Shown: piece after piece, positions 34,233 to 42,979 of the stretch
Layout of the letters: the number at the start of each line of letters is the position of its first letter
Numbering within the stretch: the stretch's first letter is position 1
From: Gryganskiella cystojenkinii
Taxonomy: Eukaryota; Mortierellomycota; Mortierellomycetes; Mortierellales; Mortierellaceae
NCBI GenBank assembly: GCA_015852425.1
Contig: JAAAIG010000233.1
Coordinates: forward strand, 721-45,863
Direction of reading: 5' to 3'
DNA length: 45,143 bases
Notes under the pieces: generated by a model
The model's input: only the letters and a program-made list of their open reading frames with translations
What the model was told of the DNA's origin: nothing
Database searches by the model: none
Translations under genes and position numbers: made by a program

Positions 34233-36629
34233 ATGGATTATTTTGACACTGATATGACCGAGGCTTCGTCCTCGTCGTCTTCAACAAAACAACAGACTCC
34301 TCACTTTACCACCACGACCTCCTCGAATACTCAACAGCCACAATCGCCAATCTCAGACTTGCTCACGCACCCAGCCGTCGCTTTTGCGAACAAGACGCGA
34401 CTCTCGGATCCAGCTCAGACCGCGCTGCTTCGTACCGTGAACATTTATGACTTTGATCAGACACTCTTCCGATCTCCCTTACTGAACCCGGCTCTGTGGG
34501 ACCCAGCCTTTCTGGGTCTTTTGCTATCCTGGAACGGCGTCGGAGCAGGATGGTGGCATCATGCCGCTTCCTTGGATGCGCTAGGAGAAGAGGCTGAAGC
34601 CACTGCCTGGGAGGGATGGTGGAATGAAGAACTCGTAAGTATTGACTACAAGTGTGATTGAAAAAGACTTCCTGGAGATTGAATAGCAAAGTTAACAGAG
34701 TTGACTTTTTTTTCTTTTTTCCAACATTTCTTATATCATTAGGTTGACCACATTCGCCAGTCTGCTGCCAACCCGGCATGTCTGACAGTCTTGTTGACAG
34801 GACGGTTCGGACCTGTGCACAACAAGCAGATCCTGAAAATGATCCAGGCCAAGGGCCTAGTCTTTGACCTCGTTGCCTCGAAACCGACCACGGTTGCGCT
34901 TCTCGAGAATTATCACCTGCACCACAACCAACATCATCTCAAACACAACCGACACCAACAACAACATCATCCTCGTCATTATCAACATCATCAACACAAC
35001 AACAACACCACCGACCAACACCAAAGACGTCAAGATTCCTTCAATAACCATCGTCGAGGGATCAACGCGGAGAATGCTGAAAAGGCCGAAACTTCAGGCG
35101 CGTTGATCTATCGCAAGATCCATACCTACAACACAAAACTCGATTTCATTTACCATATCCTGTTCGAATACCCTCAACTACAACACATGCGGCTCTGGGA
35201 CGATCGACTAGAACAGATCTCTCGATTCCGCCGCGTCGGCCAATCCTGGCTTTCCCCCACGGTCAGCAACGGTCAGCAGATCCCACCTCGCTTGCAAACG
35301 TTCGATATCACGTTTGTGATGCTGGCACCGAAATACCTGGATCTGGATCTGGAACAGGATCTGGTGGAAATGATGATCAAGGAGCACAATACGCTCGTAA
35401 GGATGGAGCAACGTGGGGCTCCGTCGTGGGTCTCTGGGTTGGGACCGGTCCCAAAGACGAGACCGGAACTGGAGAGGATCTTTAGTGGACGTGGGAGTCG
35501 ACATAACCCGGGCGAGTATGATTTCTGGGGACCTATGGAAACTTACTCGCCTCCTCTGAGGACCAAAATCGAGTTGGTGGATCTGGTTCAAACGACGGGG
35601 GTTAGTTTCGCACCAGGTGTTCAAAGGTTCTTGAAGGGACTCGTGCCCATGGATGTGTTCATACCGAGAGCACAGGAACGAGGGGGGTTTGCTTCAACGG
35701 CGACCATGACCGCCAGCAACACAATCAAGGTCAATCGACCTTCGGGATTGGTCAATAAGGATTTAACTTCGTGGACAATACCTGAAGAGATGGATGTACC
35801 GCTGTGCCTTGGTGCCGCCCCTGCGGCGTTCTTGAAGACTCTCGGGGGTCTCGGAGCCATGGTCCTGATCGAGTTGGTGGCTGTGGGCGAGTACGATGCG
35901 CGGGTCTGGGCCTTGCAAATCAAGGATGCATCGCCTTATCGTTCAGCTACCGACATGTCTCTCCCGACCTCACCAGCGCCCGCGACTGCAATTCATGCGG
36001 GACGTTATTTCGCCACACATGAATTATCGCAACCACCGGCGACCTTGGATCTCATTGACGAGGATGAAGGAGATGAGCCCGTCACGGTTGTTGGACCCAC
36101 TGGAGCCATCTTTTCTTCAATCCGAGCGTTCATGGCTGGTTCACCTCCGGTTCGGGGGCGTGTGATGCTTCGAAAGGACGATCTCGGAACGACTCCTTAC
36201 CTGACCCTCGCACACATGTCCCGAGGTTCCAAACCCTCCAAGGCGTCCAAGATCAAACAATGGGAACCTCTTCAGCTATCCAAGGAAGCGGACCAACCAC
36301 CTTTATCACTGCCGGGACAACGGATCGTCATCGTCGGTACAATCGCAGAGAAGCGACTTCGGGGGACCAAGGCTCAAAATTTCGGTCATTTGGCAACGAT
36401 CGCTCGACCCGAGGTTCCAATCTCTCAGATCGTGAAGGATTTTATGGCGCAACAACAACAACCGTTGACAGGACCTGAACTCGGTGCTGTGATCCGGACG
36501 GTACAACAAGCCATGGAACGGCTAAAGATCCCGAACAAGGCCGACAGAATCGAGCAGATCACGGCTTTGACGAGGAGTATTGTCTATCGAGATTTGGTCG
36601 CGTCCAGAAACGAGGCCATGTCTGCATAA
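34233..36629 (+). CDS. HAD_SAK_1-type HAD-superfamily protein (Swiss Army Knife RNA repair-like)
   Basis: A fungal HAD-fold family named after the multidomain Swiss Army Knife RNA repair protein; a nucleic-acid end-processing phosphatase role is suggested but untested. Exons are 34233-34634 and 34743-36629, giving 762 aa. After a Ser/Thr/Gln-rich N-terminus comes HAD motif I, NIYDFDQTLFRSP (Asp73 and Asp75), then NPALWDP and WWNEEL. Motif II is LLTGRFGPVHNKQI (Thr then Gly-Arg). The motif III Lys lies in HTYNTKLDFIYHIL and motif IV is LWDDR (about residues 285-289). A His/Gln/Asn-rich insert (about residues 191-228) splits motif II from motif III. The rest (about 300-762), including LGAAPAAFLKTLGGLGAMVL, is an additional region I do not recognise. 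The ATG is preceded by a TATA-like box and pyrimidine leader. Confidence 0.88.
34911..35034 (+). repeat. CAY/CAR low-complexity tract encoding a His/Gln/Asn-rich insert
   Basis: Imperfect CAT/CAC/CAA triplets inside the HAD gene code for a roughly 40-residue segment with about 18 histidines. It lies within the catalytic domain as an insertion between conserved motifs. Confidence 0.8.
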
Positions 36630-37310
36630 CCAACAAACAAACAAACAAACACTCAAACGTCGGCTTGTTTTGAGGACGCCTATCATTTCTAATTAGCATA
36701 ATCATCTTTTACCCTCACTTTTCTCCTCAATTCATTATTGAAAATCCAACTCTACAAATGACGCCTTCGTCACTTTTCGTTTCCATTGCGACATATAACA
36801 TACCCTTTGTAACGCCAATAAAATAAAATAAAAAATAAAAAAAAAAAAAATAAAAAAAAAAAAAAAGGTCACCAACACTTCTGTGTCAAAAGGATGGTAG
36901 CCCTGTACTTTTTTATTGTTTTCATTTTTTCTTGGCTCGCGTGAGATCGAAAGAATCCATCTGCTTTTGAGACTCTTTTGTGCAATGTATAATCTCAAAG
37001 GACATGTTCTCGGTACTAAATTGTTGTATCCAAGGCGTAGCCGCCCACATGACGGGGCTATTTATTTGAGGGGAGAAAGGGGTGACTACACCGGTGGAGA
37101 CTTGAGGATGCACCCTATACCTGAATGGATTTGAATAGGACCATGTCATGCACTACGAATGGTATAGTTTTAGTTCATCCATAAAGAGGACGGATCCACA
37201 GAGTCATAGAAAGTCGTTGCATATTCGAGACAATGTAAAGCAGGCGACTCTTCAGAAAGTATGCTGCCCGTGCAGTCAGTCGGCGCTATCTCTAGCTCAC
37301 CACTGCATTC
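36630..37310. other. Intergenic between the HAD gene and the first accessory gene
   Basis: Begins with (CAAA)n just after the stop codon, has an AATAAA at 36817-36822 and an A-rich tract to 36866. From about 36870 on I see nothing recognisable. It marks the change from conserved genes to the accessory island. Confidence 0.55.
36817..36822 (+). terminator. Poly(A) signal AATAAA after the HAD gene
   Basis: AATAAA starting 188 nt after the stop codon, at the left end of an A-rich tract (36817-36866) made of AAAAT/A runs. Confidence 0.5.
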
Positions 37311-38894
37311 TCATACAAGCTCCTCAAGGACCGCCGACTGTTTCCCCATCGCCTTCAGGAGGAACACCACCATTTCAAACACCTTGAGTAAGTCCAGTCG
37401 TTGACAATATGCTCTTGGAACATCTGCAACTCGCCGTTGCTGGACTATGAACCTGCCTGGTTGCTCGGGGTCAAGCTGTGTTGTTGCAAGGGTCAATGTC
37501 CTGCGGACTGACTGCACAGTGAAGGCGAGAAAGCGCGTCATTGTCATGAACCTTGAGTGCTGATGCCGTCGGACAATGGCTTTCACCAGCGCAATGACGT
37601 TGTATGCATTCTTGATAGTGTCGTTGATGGTGAGCTCGACTTTTTCTTTGTGCTGGCCGCTCGATGCTTCCAAGGCCATCCAGTTCCGACCTTCGCAGTC
37701 ATAGCCTCTGCCATCTAGGTATTGCATCGGATTGCTGGTATTCCATGTCGAGGACGAAATACTTGTCTCGTGCGGATCCACGGCCGCAGTCTCACACCAC
37801 TCAAAGCCAAGAAGTCCTGTCTGGTCAGCAAGATGTTGGAACACTGGTGCAACACAGTCGACCAGAACGTCCGCTCCAAATGATTTGGAGCTAAAGATTG
37901 CGTTCCTGTGGCACTTGCTGGAGAAGTCGGCTAGGACAAACTGCATCACACTAATCAACTGCGTCTCTTCTTCCGACAGACACTGGCTCGCTGCATCCAA
38001 CTTCCACAGGAACAATGACATCTCTCTGTATGGCTTCTCCAAAGCCTCGAACAAGAACTTGAAGGCCATCTTAAACCCCTGACAGCGACTGTTGAGCGGC
38101 TGCTTCTTCAGCAACAAGCGCTCTCTGCTCAAGATTAAGATGCTTGTTGGTGGGAAACAGGACGGTCATGATCTCTTGCAGCTTCATGAGGACATCATCA
38201 GGTATCTTGGGAAAGTTAGAAGGAGAAAGGTGAAGGGCTGCCGAGAAGGTATATATTTGCTTTTCACCAACAATCGACACAGATTTGGGTCGCTTCTTAT
38301 CTCGCTCGGAGTCGTTGTCGGCGTCAGGTGGCTGGACCGCGTCATGAATGTGATTGGAGTTGATGTGTTCCTTGAAGTCGATCAGCTTCTCACAAGAGAA
38401 GCAACAGGACGGCATACTTTTAAAAGCGTGACAGAAATCTCATATGAATTCTACCGGAGAATCTCATCGTTGCATTCCTGAGCTTGCGCCAGTAATTCTT
38501 CTTGCGTTCTATTGCAAGCAAGTCCAGCTAACGCAATTCGTTTCAACCCACTTTCCGCAGATACAAACTCGATCCTTTCGGGACATCTCGGTGGTTGCGG
38601 GTCGAACACAACACGAAAACAAATCTCGTCGTAGTCGGAAATCTTTCCTTCGTATATGAGGAAAAATTGGACAACTCGTTCCGTACACCCATGCGCATCA
38701 CGATGGGCAACATATTCCTCCACGCTAGCGGACATGGAAATGTAATGGTACACGTAATAACGGAACTGTCCAAAGGTCCGTTTTATCACGTCAAGAGCCC
38801 CATCATCCAACTCCTTTTGGAGATATACAAACAAATGGTTAACATCCATGTTTGGATGGGTTTGATGGGTTGATGGGGAACGATGCACGATCAT
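37311..38894 (-). CDS. Uncharacterised orphan protein; three-exon model with 37-38 nt introns
   Basis: Family not recognised. Three consecutive minus-strand frames can be joined as exons 38894-38455, 38416-38116 and 38078-37311, closing to 502 aa with GT-AG boundaries at both joins. The implied introns are only 38 nt (38417-38454) and 37 nt (38079-38115), far below the 79 nt minimum of every other gene here. A degraded gene with two frameshifts is therefore a serious alternative. Start could be 38894 or the in-frame ATG at 38849 (MDVNHLFVYLQKELDDG). Exon 2 opens with CCFSCEKLIDFKEHINSNHIH, a possible but irregular Cys2His2-type finger. Exon 3 is a helical region (FLFEALEKPYREMSLFLWKL, TINDTIKNAYNVIALVKAIV). 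No signal peptide or membrane segment is evident. A 33-bp element lies 57 nt upstream. Confidence 0.55.
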
Positions 38895-39212
38895 TATGGC
38901 CGGGTGAGTGGATGGGGGTTTGAGGTTGGGGAAGGAAAGTAATTGTGAAGGGGAAGAATGCTGTAAAGACGCTGACCGATTTTCCTTGGATATCCTACTA
39001 CCATATTAACGGGGTTCGTACTGCCAGATCTATTACCAATACCGGGAGGGGATCCATCAACGCCCTACAATAACTAGATCCACACAAAGCACGCCCGATT
39101 TCTTTTAACTTGTAAAGGCAACTCTGTCTCGAGAATTCTACACAAAGACCCGGTAGCAGCATTGTAGCCTGTCGGAAATAAATTTACGACATTATAATAC
39201 TTGCATCTATTA
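38895..39212. other. Intergenic between the two minus-strand orphans
   Basis: Contains copy 1 of the 33-bp repeat and degenerate GATGGGTTTG-like units near its left edge (38855-38935). No coding signal otherwise. Confidence 0.55.
38951..38983. repeat. 33-bp direct repeat, copy 1
   Basis: Begins GGGAAGAATGCTGTAAAGAC and ends GACCGATTTT. It matches copy 2 at 39751-39783 with two substitutions and an offset of exactly 800 bp. It lies just upstream of the minus-strand orphan gene. Confidence 0.88.
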
Positions 39213-39575
39213 TTAATATCCTATATAAACACCATCGTCATCTATATCATCCAAAAAATCCCCCCACCAACGATTTTTATATAATGTCACCAAAATATCC
39301 CAAAGGCCATCGAGAGGAACTATAAATTCACCCCGTGGAAGATTAGGTTCTATCTCTATATCGCATTCATATCTTACAATAACAAGATTTCCGTTTTCAT
39401 ACACAAAAAATGCACCTCGTTTATACTCTTCACCGACAAGATAATTAGCATATCCATCCCTGTCGAGATCTAACGCAACAGTTATATATTCTTCATGACT
39501 TCTCGAGAATTCATGATTAATACGCTGTGTTATTTCGTCGGAAATATTTTCCCGTAAAAATAAGGTGTAAGACAT
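39213..39575 (-). CDS. Small AT-rich orphan protein (120 aa)
   Basis: Family not recognised. The first ATG at 39575 gives 120 residues beginning MSYTLFLRENISDEITQRIN, with a hydrophilic acidic middle (VALDLDRDGYANYLVGEEYK) and an acidic end (WWGDFLDDIDDDGVYIGY). There is no intron, signal peptide or membrane segment. The frame stays open upstream through a minisatellite to 39797, but without any ATG, so the extension is probably not translated. Codon use is far richer in A/T at third positions (ATA, TTA, AAT, GAA) than in neighbouring genes, which favour C/G. The compact alpha/beta look with many acidic and aromatic residues could fit small bacterial immunity-type or SMI1/KNR4-like proteins, but no motif proves it. 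It could be an acquired or fast-evolving gene. Confidence 0.5.
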   Translation of the reverse strand: MSYTLFLRENISDEITQRINHEFSRSHEEYITVALDLDRDGYANYLVGEEYKRGAFFVYENGNLVIVRYECDIEIEPNLPRGEFIVPLDGLWDILVTLYKNRWWGDFLDDIDDDGVYIGY

Positions 39576-39578
39576 GAC

Positions 39579-39745
39579 GGGATGGATGGGTTGGACGTGT
39601 TCGATGGGTTCGACGGGTTCGATGGGTTGGACGGGTTGGACGGTTGAAGTCGCGGTTGAATGGGTTGGATAACGCGGTTGGATGGGTTGGATGGATTGGA
39701 TGGGTTTGACGGTTGAAGTCACGGTTTGATGGGTTGGATGGGTTG
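39579..39745. repeat. GATGGGTTG-type minisatellite with a higher-order 70-bp unit
   Basis: About 18 imperfect 8-9 bp units (GATGGGTTG, GACGGGTTG, GATGGGTTC). A larger period is visible: GACGGTTGAAGTCGCGGTT at 39639 recurs as GACGGTTGAAGTCACGGTT at 39709, an offset of 70. It lies directly before the ATG of the minus-strand AT-rich orphan. A degenerate patch of the same unit occurs at 38855-38880. Confidence 0.85.
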
Positions 39746-39750
39746 TGTAA

Positions 39751-39783
39751 GGGAAGAATGCTGTAAAGATGCTGGCCGATTTT
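39751..39783. repeat. 33-bp direct repeat, copy 2
   Basis: Begins GGGAAGAATGCTGTAAAGAT and ends GGCCGATTTT; 31 of 33 bases match copy 1. It follows the GATGGGTTG minisatellite, as copy 1 follows the degenerate version of it. Confidence 0.88.
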
Positions 39784-40474
39784 GGTGTGTATCCCAAGAA
39801 CGAGGCGAGGTATACTGATTGATATAGTGAAACGGTGCAAAGCTATTATCAACGAAAGTTAGAAGGAACTGTGATGGAGCTGGTGGAAGGAAGAGATGGA
39901 ATATTTGAGATCCACCTGTTTTGGCACAGTGTCGACTCCAACCATAGGACTTCGCCATCCCATGTTTGACACTGACGATGAAATCTATCACTTCGACCGC
40001 TGTTTCACAAAGAAAAATTCAAAGGAACCGAGTAGAAATTCGAGGGTATGGAGTGACAGGATTCCAATCGAGACTCTGTCGACCATTCTCAGTATTGGTA
40101 CACAGGAAGACTGGCTTGTTGTAGTCGAGCCAAGCCTTCATGGCATGTGTTCGTATCCTAATTCGAAATCGTTCGCGGATGCGTTTTGGCAGCTGGGTGT
40201 GTGTGTAGGGGGGGAGGGGGGTTTGCGAACAAATCCAAAATGGAAGATGGTCTGGTTCGGGCTCTGCCCTCTTAGCCAGCTGGCAGGAGCAAGGAAGCAA
40301 ATAGACTTTTCTAAACGTACACGAATGCTTTTTTGTGCTTTGCCACACACTAGCTCTCATTTTGGCTTTGTGTCTTGTGTTCCTTCCTTTTTGTTGGTCA
40401 CCTCGGTCTCTCTTTTTTTGCTGTTTTTCCGATATTTTCTCCCAGTCAACCCGCCCTTCCATTCGCATTCGTTC

Positions 40475-42902
40475 ATGACCGCTGCCCCCGTTCAGTCTCT
40501 TCGCTCCTTCTCTGACGGTTCAATTGTTGAAATTGATGCCCTCTGGGACACCAAAGTCAACAGTCACGTCATCCTCTGGAAACAAATCGAGGCTGCCTTT
40601 GACAAGCCGCGGTTTGTTCGCCGTGGTCTCAAGCTGGTCTTTTTTATGCTCGACGAGAACTTCGAGGAGTAAGAGACCATAGTCTTCGAATGCCCTTTGT
40701 CATAACGAGCGGTTTAAAACCACTAACCGCTATTTGATTATTATTAGAATTTTGCCTCATAGGATCTCATACCATCCTGGCATTGTGCTCGACGTATATG
40801 AGAGGAGAATACCCTGTACCACTCAGGACGCCACCACAACAATCCAAGACTCGGCCAACAACAACAGCAACTCGAGTGGAACAGGAGAATTAGCTGGAAA
40901 ACTTGTTCAGATCGCTATTAACCAAAGACAAAACTCGACGGGTAACAGAATCGATGGCAGTGCCAGTAGCAATTGTAGCAAGAGTAGCAGGAAGGGTCCC
41001 GGACGACCAATCTCTACCATTGCCAGGTCTTCACTCATTATCTCGGCTCAACTCTACGAGTCCTTCCTGGAGTCTATCAATAATGGGCAGGCGACTCTAG
41101 CGGATTCAATTAAGGCCGAGTTCCGTGAACACTTTACCTTCCTGCAAAGCGAGATTGGCGAGAATCGAGACTTGCAGCAGGAGATGACTCAAATGTTGAC
41201 GACAATGCTGGATCTTCAACGACAGGCGAACGAGAGACTGATAGCCATTCAGCACGGGATCCGCGCCATTCTGACCCAGACGTATGAGTTACTCGAGTAC
41301 ACTATTCCGAGGCTGTTCATAATCCTTCCCAAAGAAAGTTCACGACTGGATGTGCTGAGCCCATTCACAGAAAGATTTCGACTTTACTTCTTATGCGAGT
41401 GTGGCGAGCACACAAAGACGAATTCTTCCGGCAGTGGCAACAGGATTCCGCATCACATCCACATGGCCAAGCACGAAGGATACGAGCTTGAACATGCAAC
41501 TGAGTTCTTCCAAAAGTATGGCCCCTATATCTTGGGAATGCTGCGCATGCTCAAACTAGGAGTTTCAGTCGCCGGATATGTCGTTCCTCCTCTGGCGCAC
41601 CTCCAATTGACGGATCGAGTTGGTAGAATACAGGATGACCTCGTCAATATCGAAGGTCCCTTGGAACCACAAGTGGACACTGCGATCAAGTTCCTGGAGA
41701 GGATTCGGCAAGATGGCAGTTGCTCACCTGAAAATCTCAGTCCCATCAACCAGGCACAGGCACTAGAAGGAGCCGAGTTGCGACAAATGGCACGGTTCCT
41801 CAGAGGCAGAGACACAGCCATGGTTCTTGGCAATCTCTACAGGATCACAACGAGCGAGGGTCACGTAAAGTGGGTCTGCTTTGATCACTACCGGGAAAAC
41901 TACAACGAGATGGCACTCAAGGCCTTCGCTGAAAACGTGCTGTTAAACAAGGGCGAGTATGATGAGTTCATGGGCACAGTCACGATCTCTCTCAGGTCCT
42001 CGAGTTTGGCAAAGGAATTCTATAGCGTGCTCGTTCGAGCGCGAAACATTCAAGAGATGGACCTGACTTTGGACTGGGATATGACCTATGGCGATCTCAA
42101 GCAGCTCAGGGACGCACTCCAGGCCGTGAACATGTCAAAGCTCAGTCTGGATTGTGGTAACTACACAGGCCCTGCGACAGACACCTTCAACCGTGGAAAA
42201 CGATGTGATCCTCTGGTGCACATCATGATGAACACCAAGCTGGTCTGTGCCAAGTTCACTAGGCTCGACGGTTTCTTTTCGCGCTCTTCTGGGTTTCCGA
42301 GGAAGCTGACACCACTTCGAGAGGTCCATATTAGTTCGCTCTTCAATCCCAGGTCGGATCAGAAAAATTTGAAGATCCTTCTCGAGCAGTCGCCTCAATT
42401 GTCAGTCCTCTCCTTAGTATCTGAGTACAAGGACTTTGGCGCAACATTGGCAGCTGTCCAAGCAAGTAGTCTTTGTCACGGTCATTTCAGGATTTTTCAA
42501 CTTTCAGCACCCGACATCCAACAACGTTCAACGGTCGCAACCATCACAAAAATAATCCCTACCGCTCCTGATTTCGATGACCGGACCGGTGTATTGTGCA
42601 ACTTCGATTCGCCTCAGGTACTCGACGTCGATCAGGAGTATATGGTCAGCTATTCGACAATTATCAAGGAAACCCTTCTTCACCCCGGATACTCCCTGGA
42701 TCAGCTCCATGACATAACCGCCAAGAGCCTTGCTTTCAAGAGATCTCAACTTTCAAAGACTTCTGAGGCTTGGTTAAAGAATTTCGTACAAGCTCACCTC
42801 TCTGCACGATGCGGATTCTTCTATTTTGTATTCTTTGTTCACAGTCGCTTCCTCCATTTCGATGTGATCTCACTCATCCAGAATGGAGCCTGCCTCTCAT
42901 GA
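40475..42902 (+). CDS. Large protein of a probable lineage-expanded fungal family, function unknown
   Basis: Exons 40475-40668 and 40748-42902 (79-nt intron) give 782 aa. Residues 1-95 form an N-terminal module (DALWDTKVNSHVILWKQIEA, RFVRRGLKLVFFMLDENFEE joined to ILPHRISYHPGIVLDVYERR). From memory, close relatives recur at the N-termini of many Mortierella and Rhizophagus proteins; this needs a search. A low-complexity Ser/Asn segment follows. Next is an amphipathic helical stretch (about 155-240, FLQSEIGENRDLQQEMTQML), then the block YELLEYTIPRLFIILP (about 244-259) and FRLYFLCECGEHTK (275-288). HHIHMAKHEGYELEHATEFF and KYGPYILGMLRMLKLGVSVA follow. The C-terminal third has leucine-rich-like periodicity (MDLTLDWDMTYGDLKQLRDA). 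No P-loop, kinase or F-box motif is seen. The start is the first ATG after a CT-rich leader. Confidence 0.82.
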
Positions 42903-42979
42903 GATAACCTAAACGTAGACAGAGAGGAAACAATAATAGCAAGGAACACAATTACGAGATTATTGAAGAGTATTAATAT

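Larger units (their letters stand above)
39576..40474. other. Upstream regions of the AT-rich orphan and the 782-aa gene
   Basis: Begins with the GATGGGTTG minisatellite and the second 33-bp repeat copy, then about 690 bp leading to the plus-strand gene. Its last 100 bases are CT-rich leader. The frame of the downstream gene stays open back to 39896, which I take as chance. Confidence 0.5.

Noticed and set aside
39579..39745. GGGTTGGA-rich array as a telomeric or interstitial telomere repeat
   Set aside because: The unit is GATGGGTTG with 9-bp and 70-bp periods, not the fungal TTAGGG repeat, and it lies between genes.
39576..39797. N-terminal extension of the AT-rich orphan through the minisatellite
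   Set aside because: There is no ATG in frame, only a TTG, and the sequence is pure repeat.
39896..40474. In-frame 5' extension of the 782-aa protein (193 codons)
   Set aside because: It includes G-runs and CT-rich leader-like sequence just before the ATG at 40475 and shows no conserved content. Other genes here have the same leader type.
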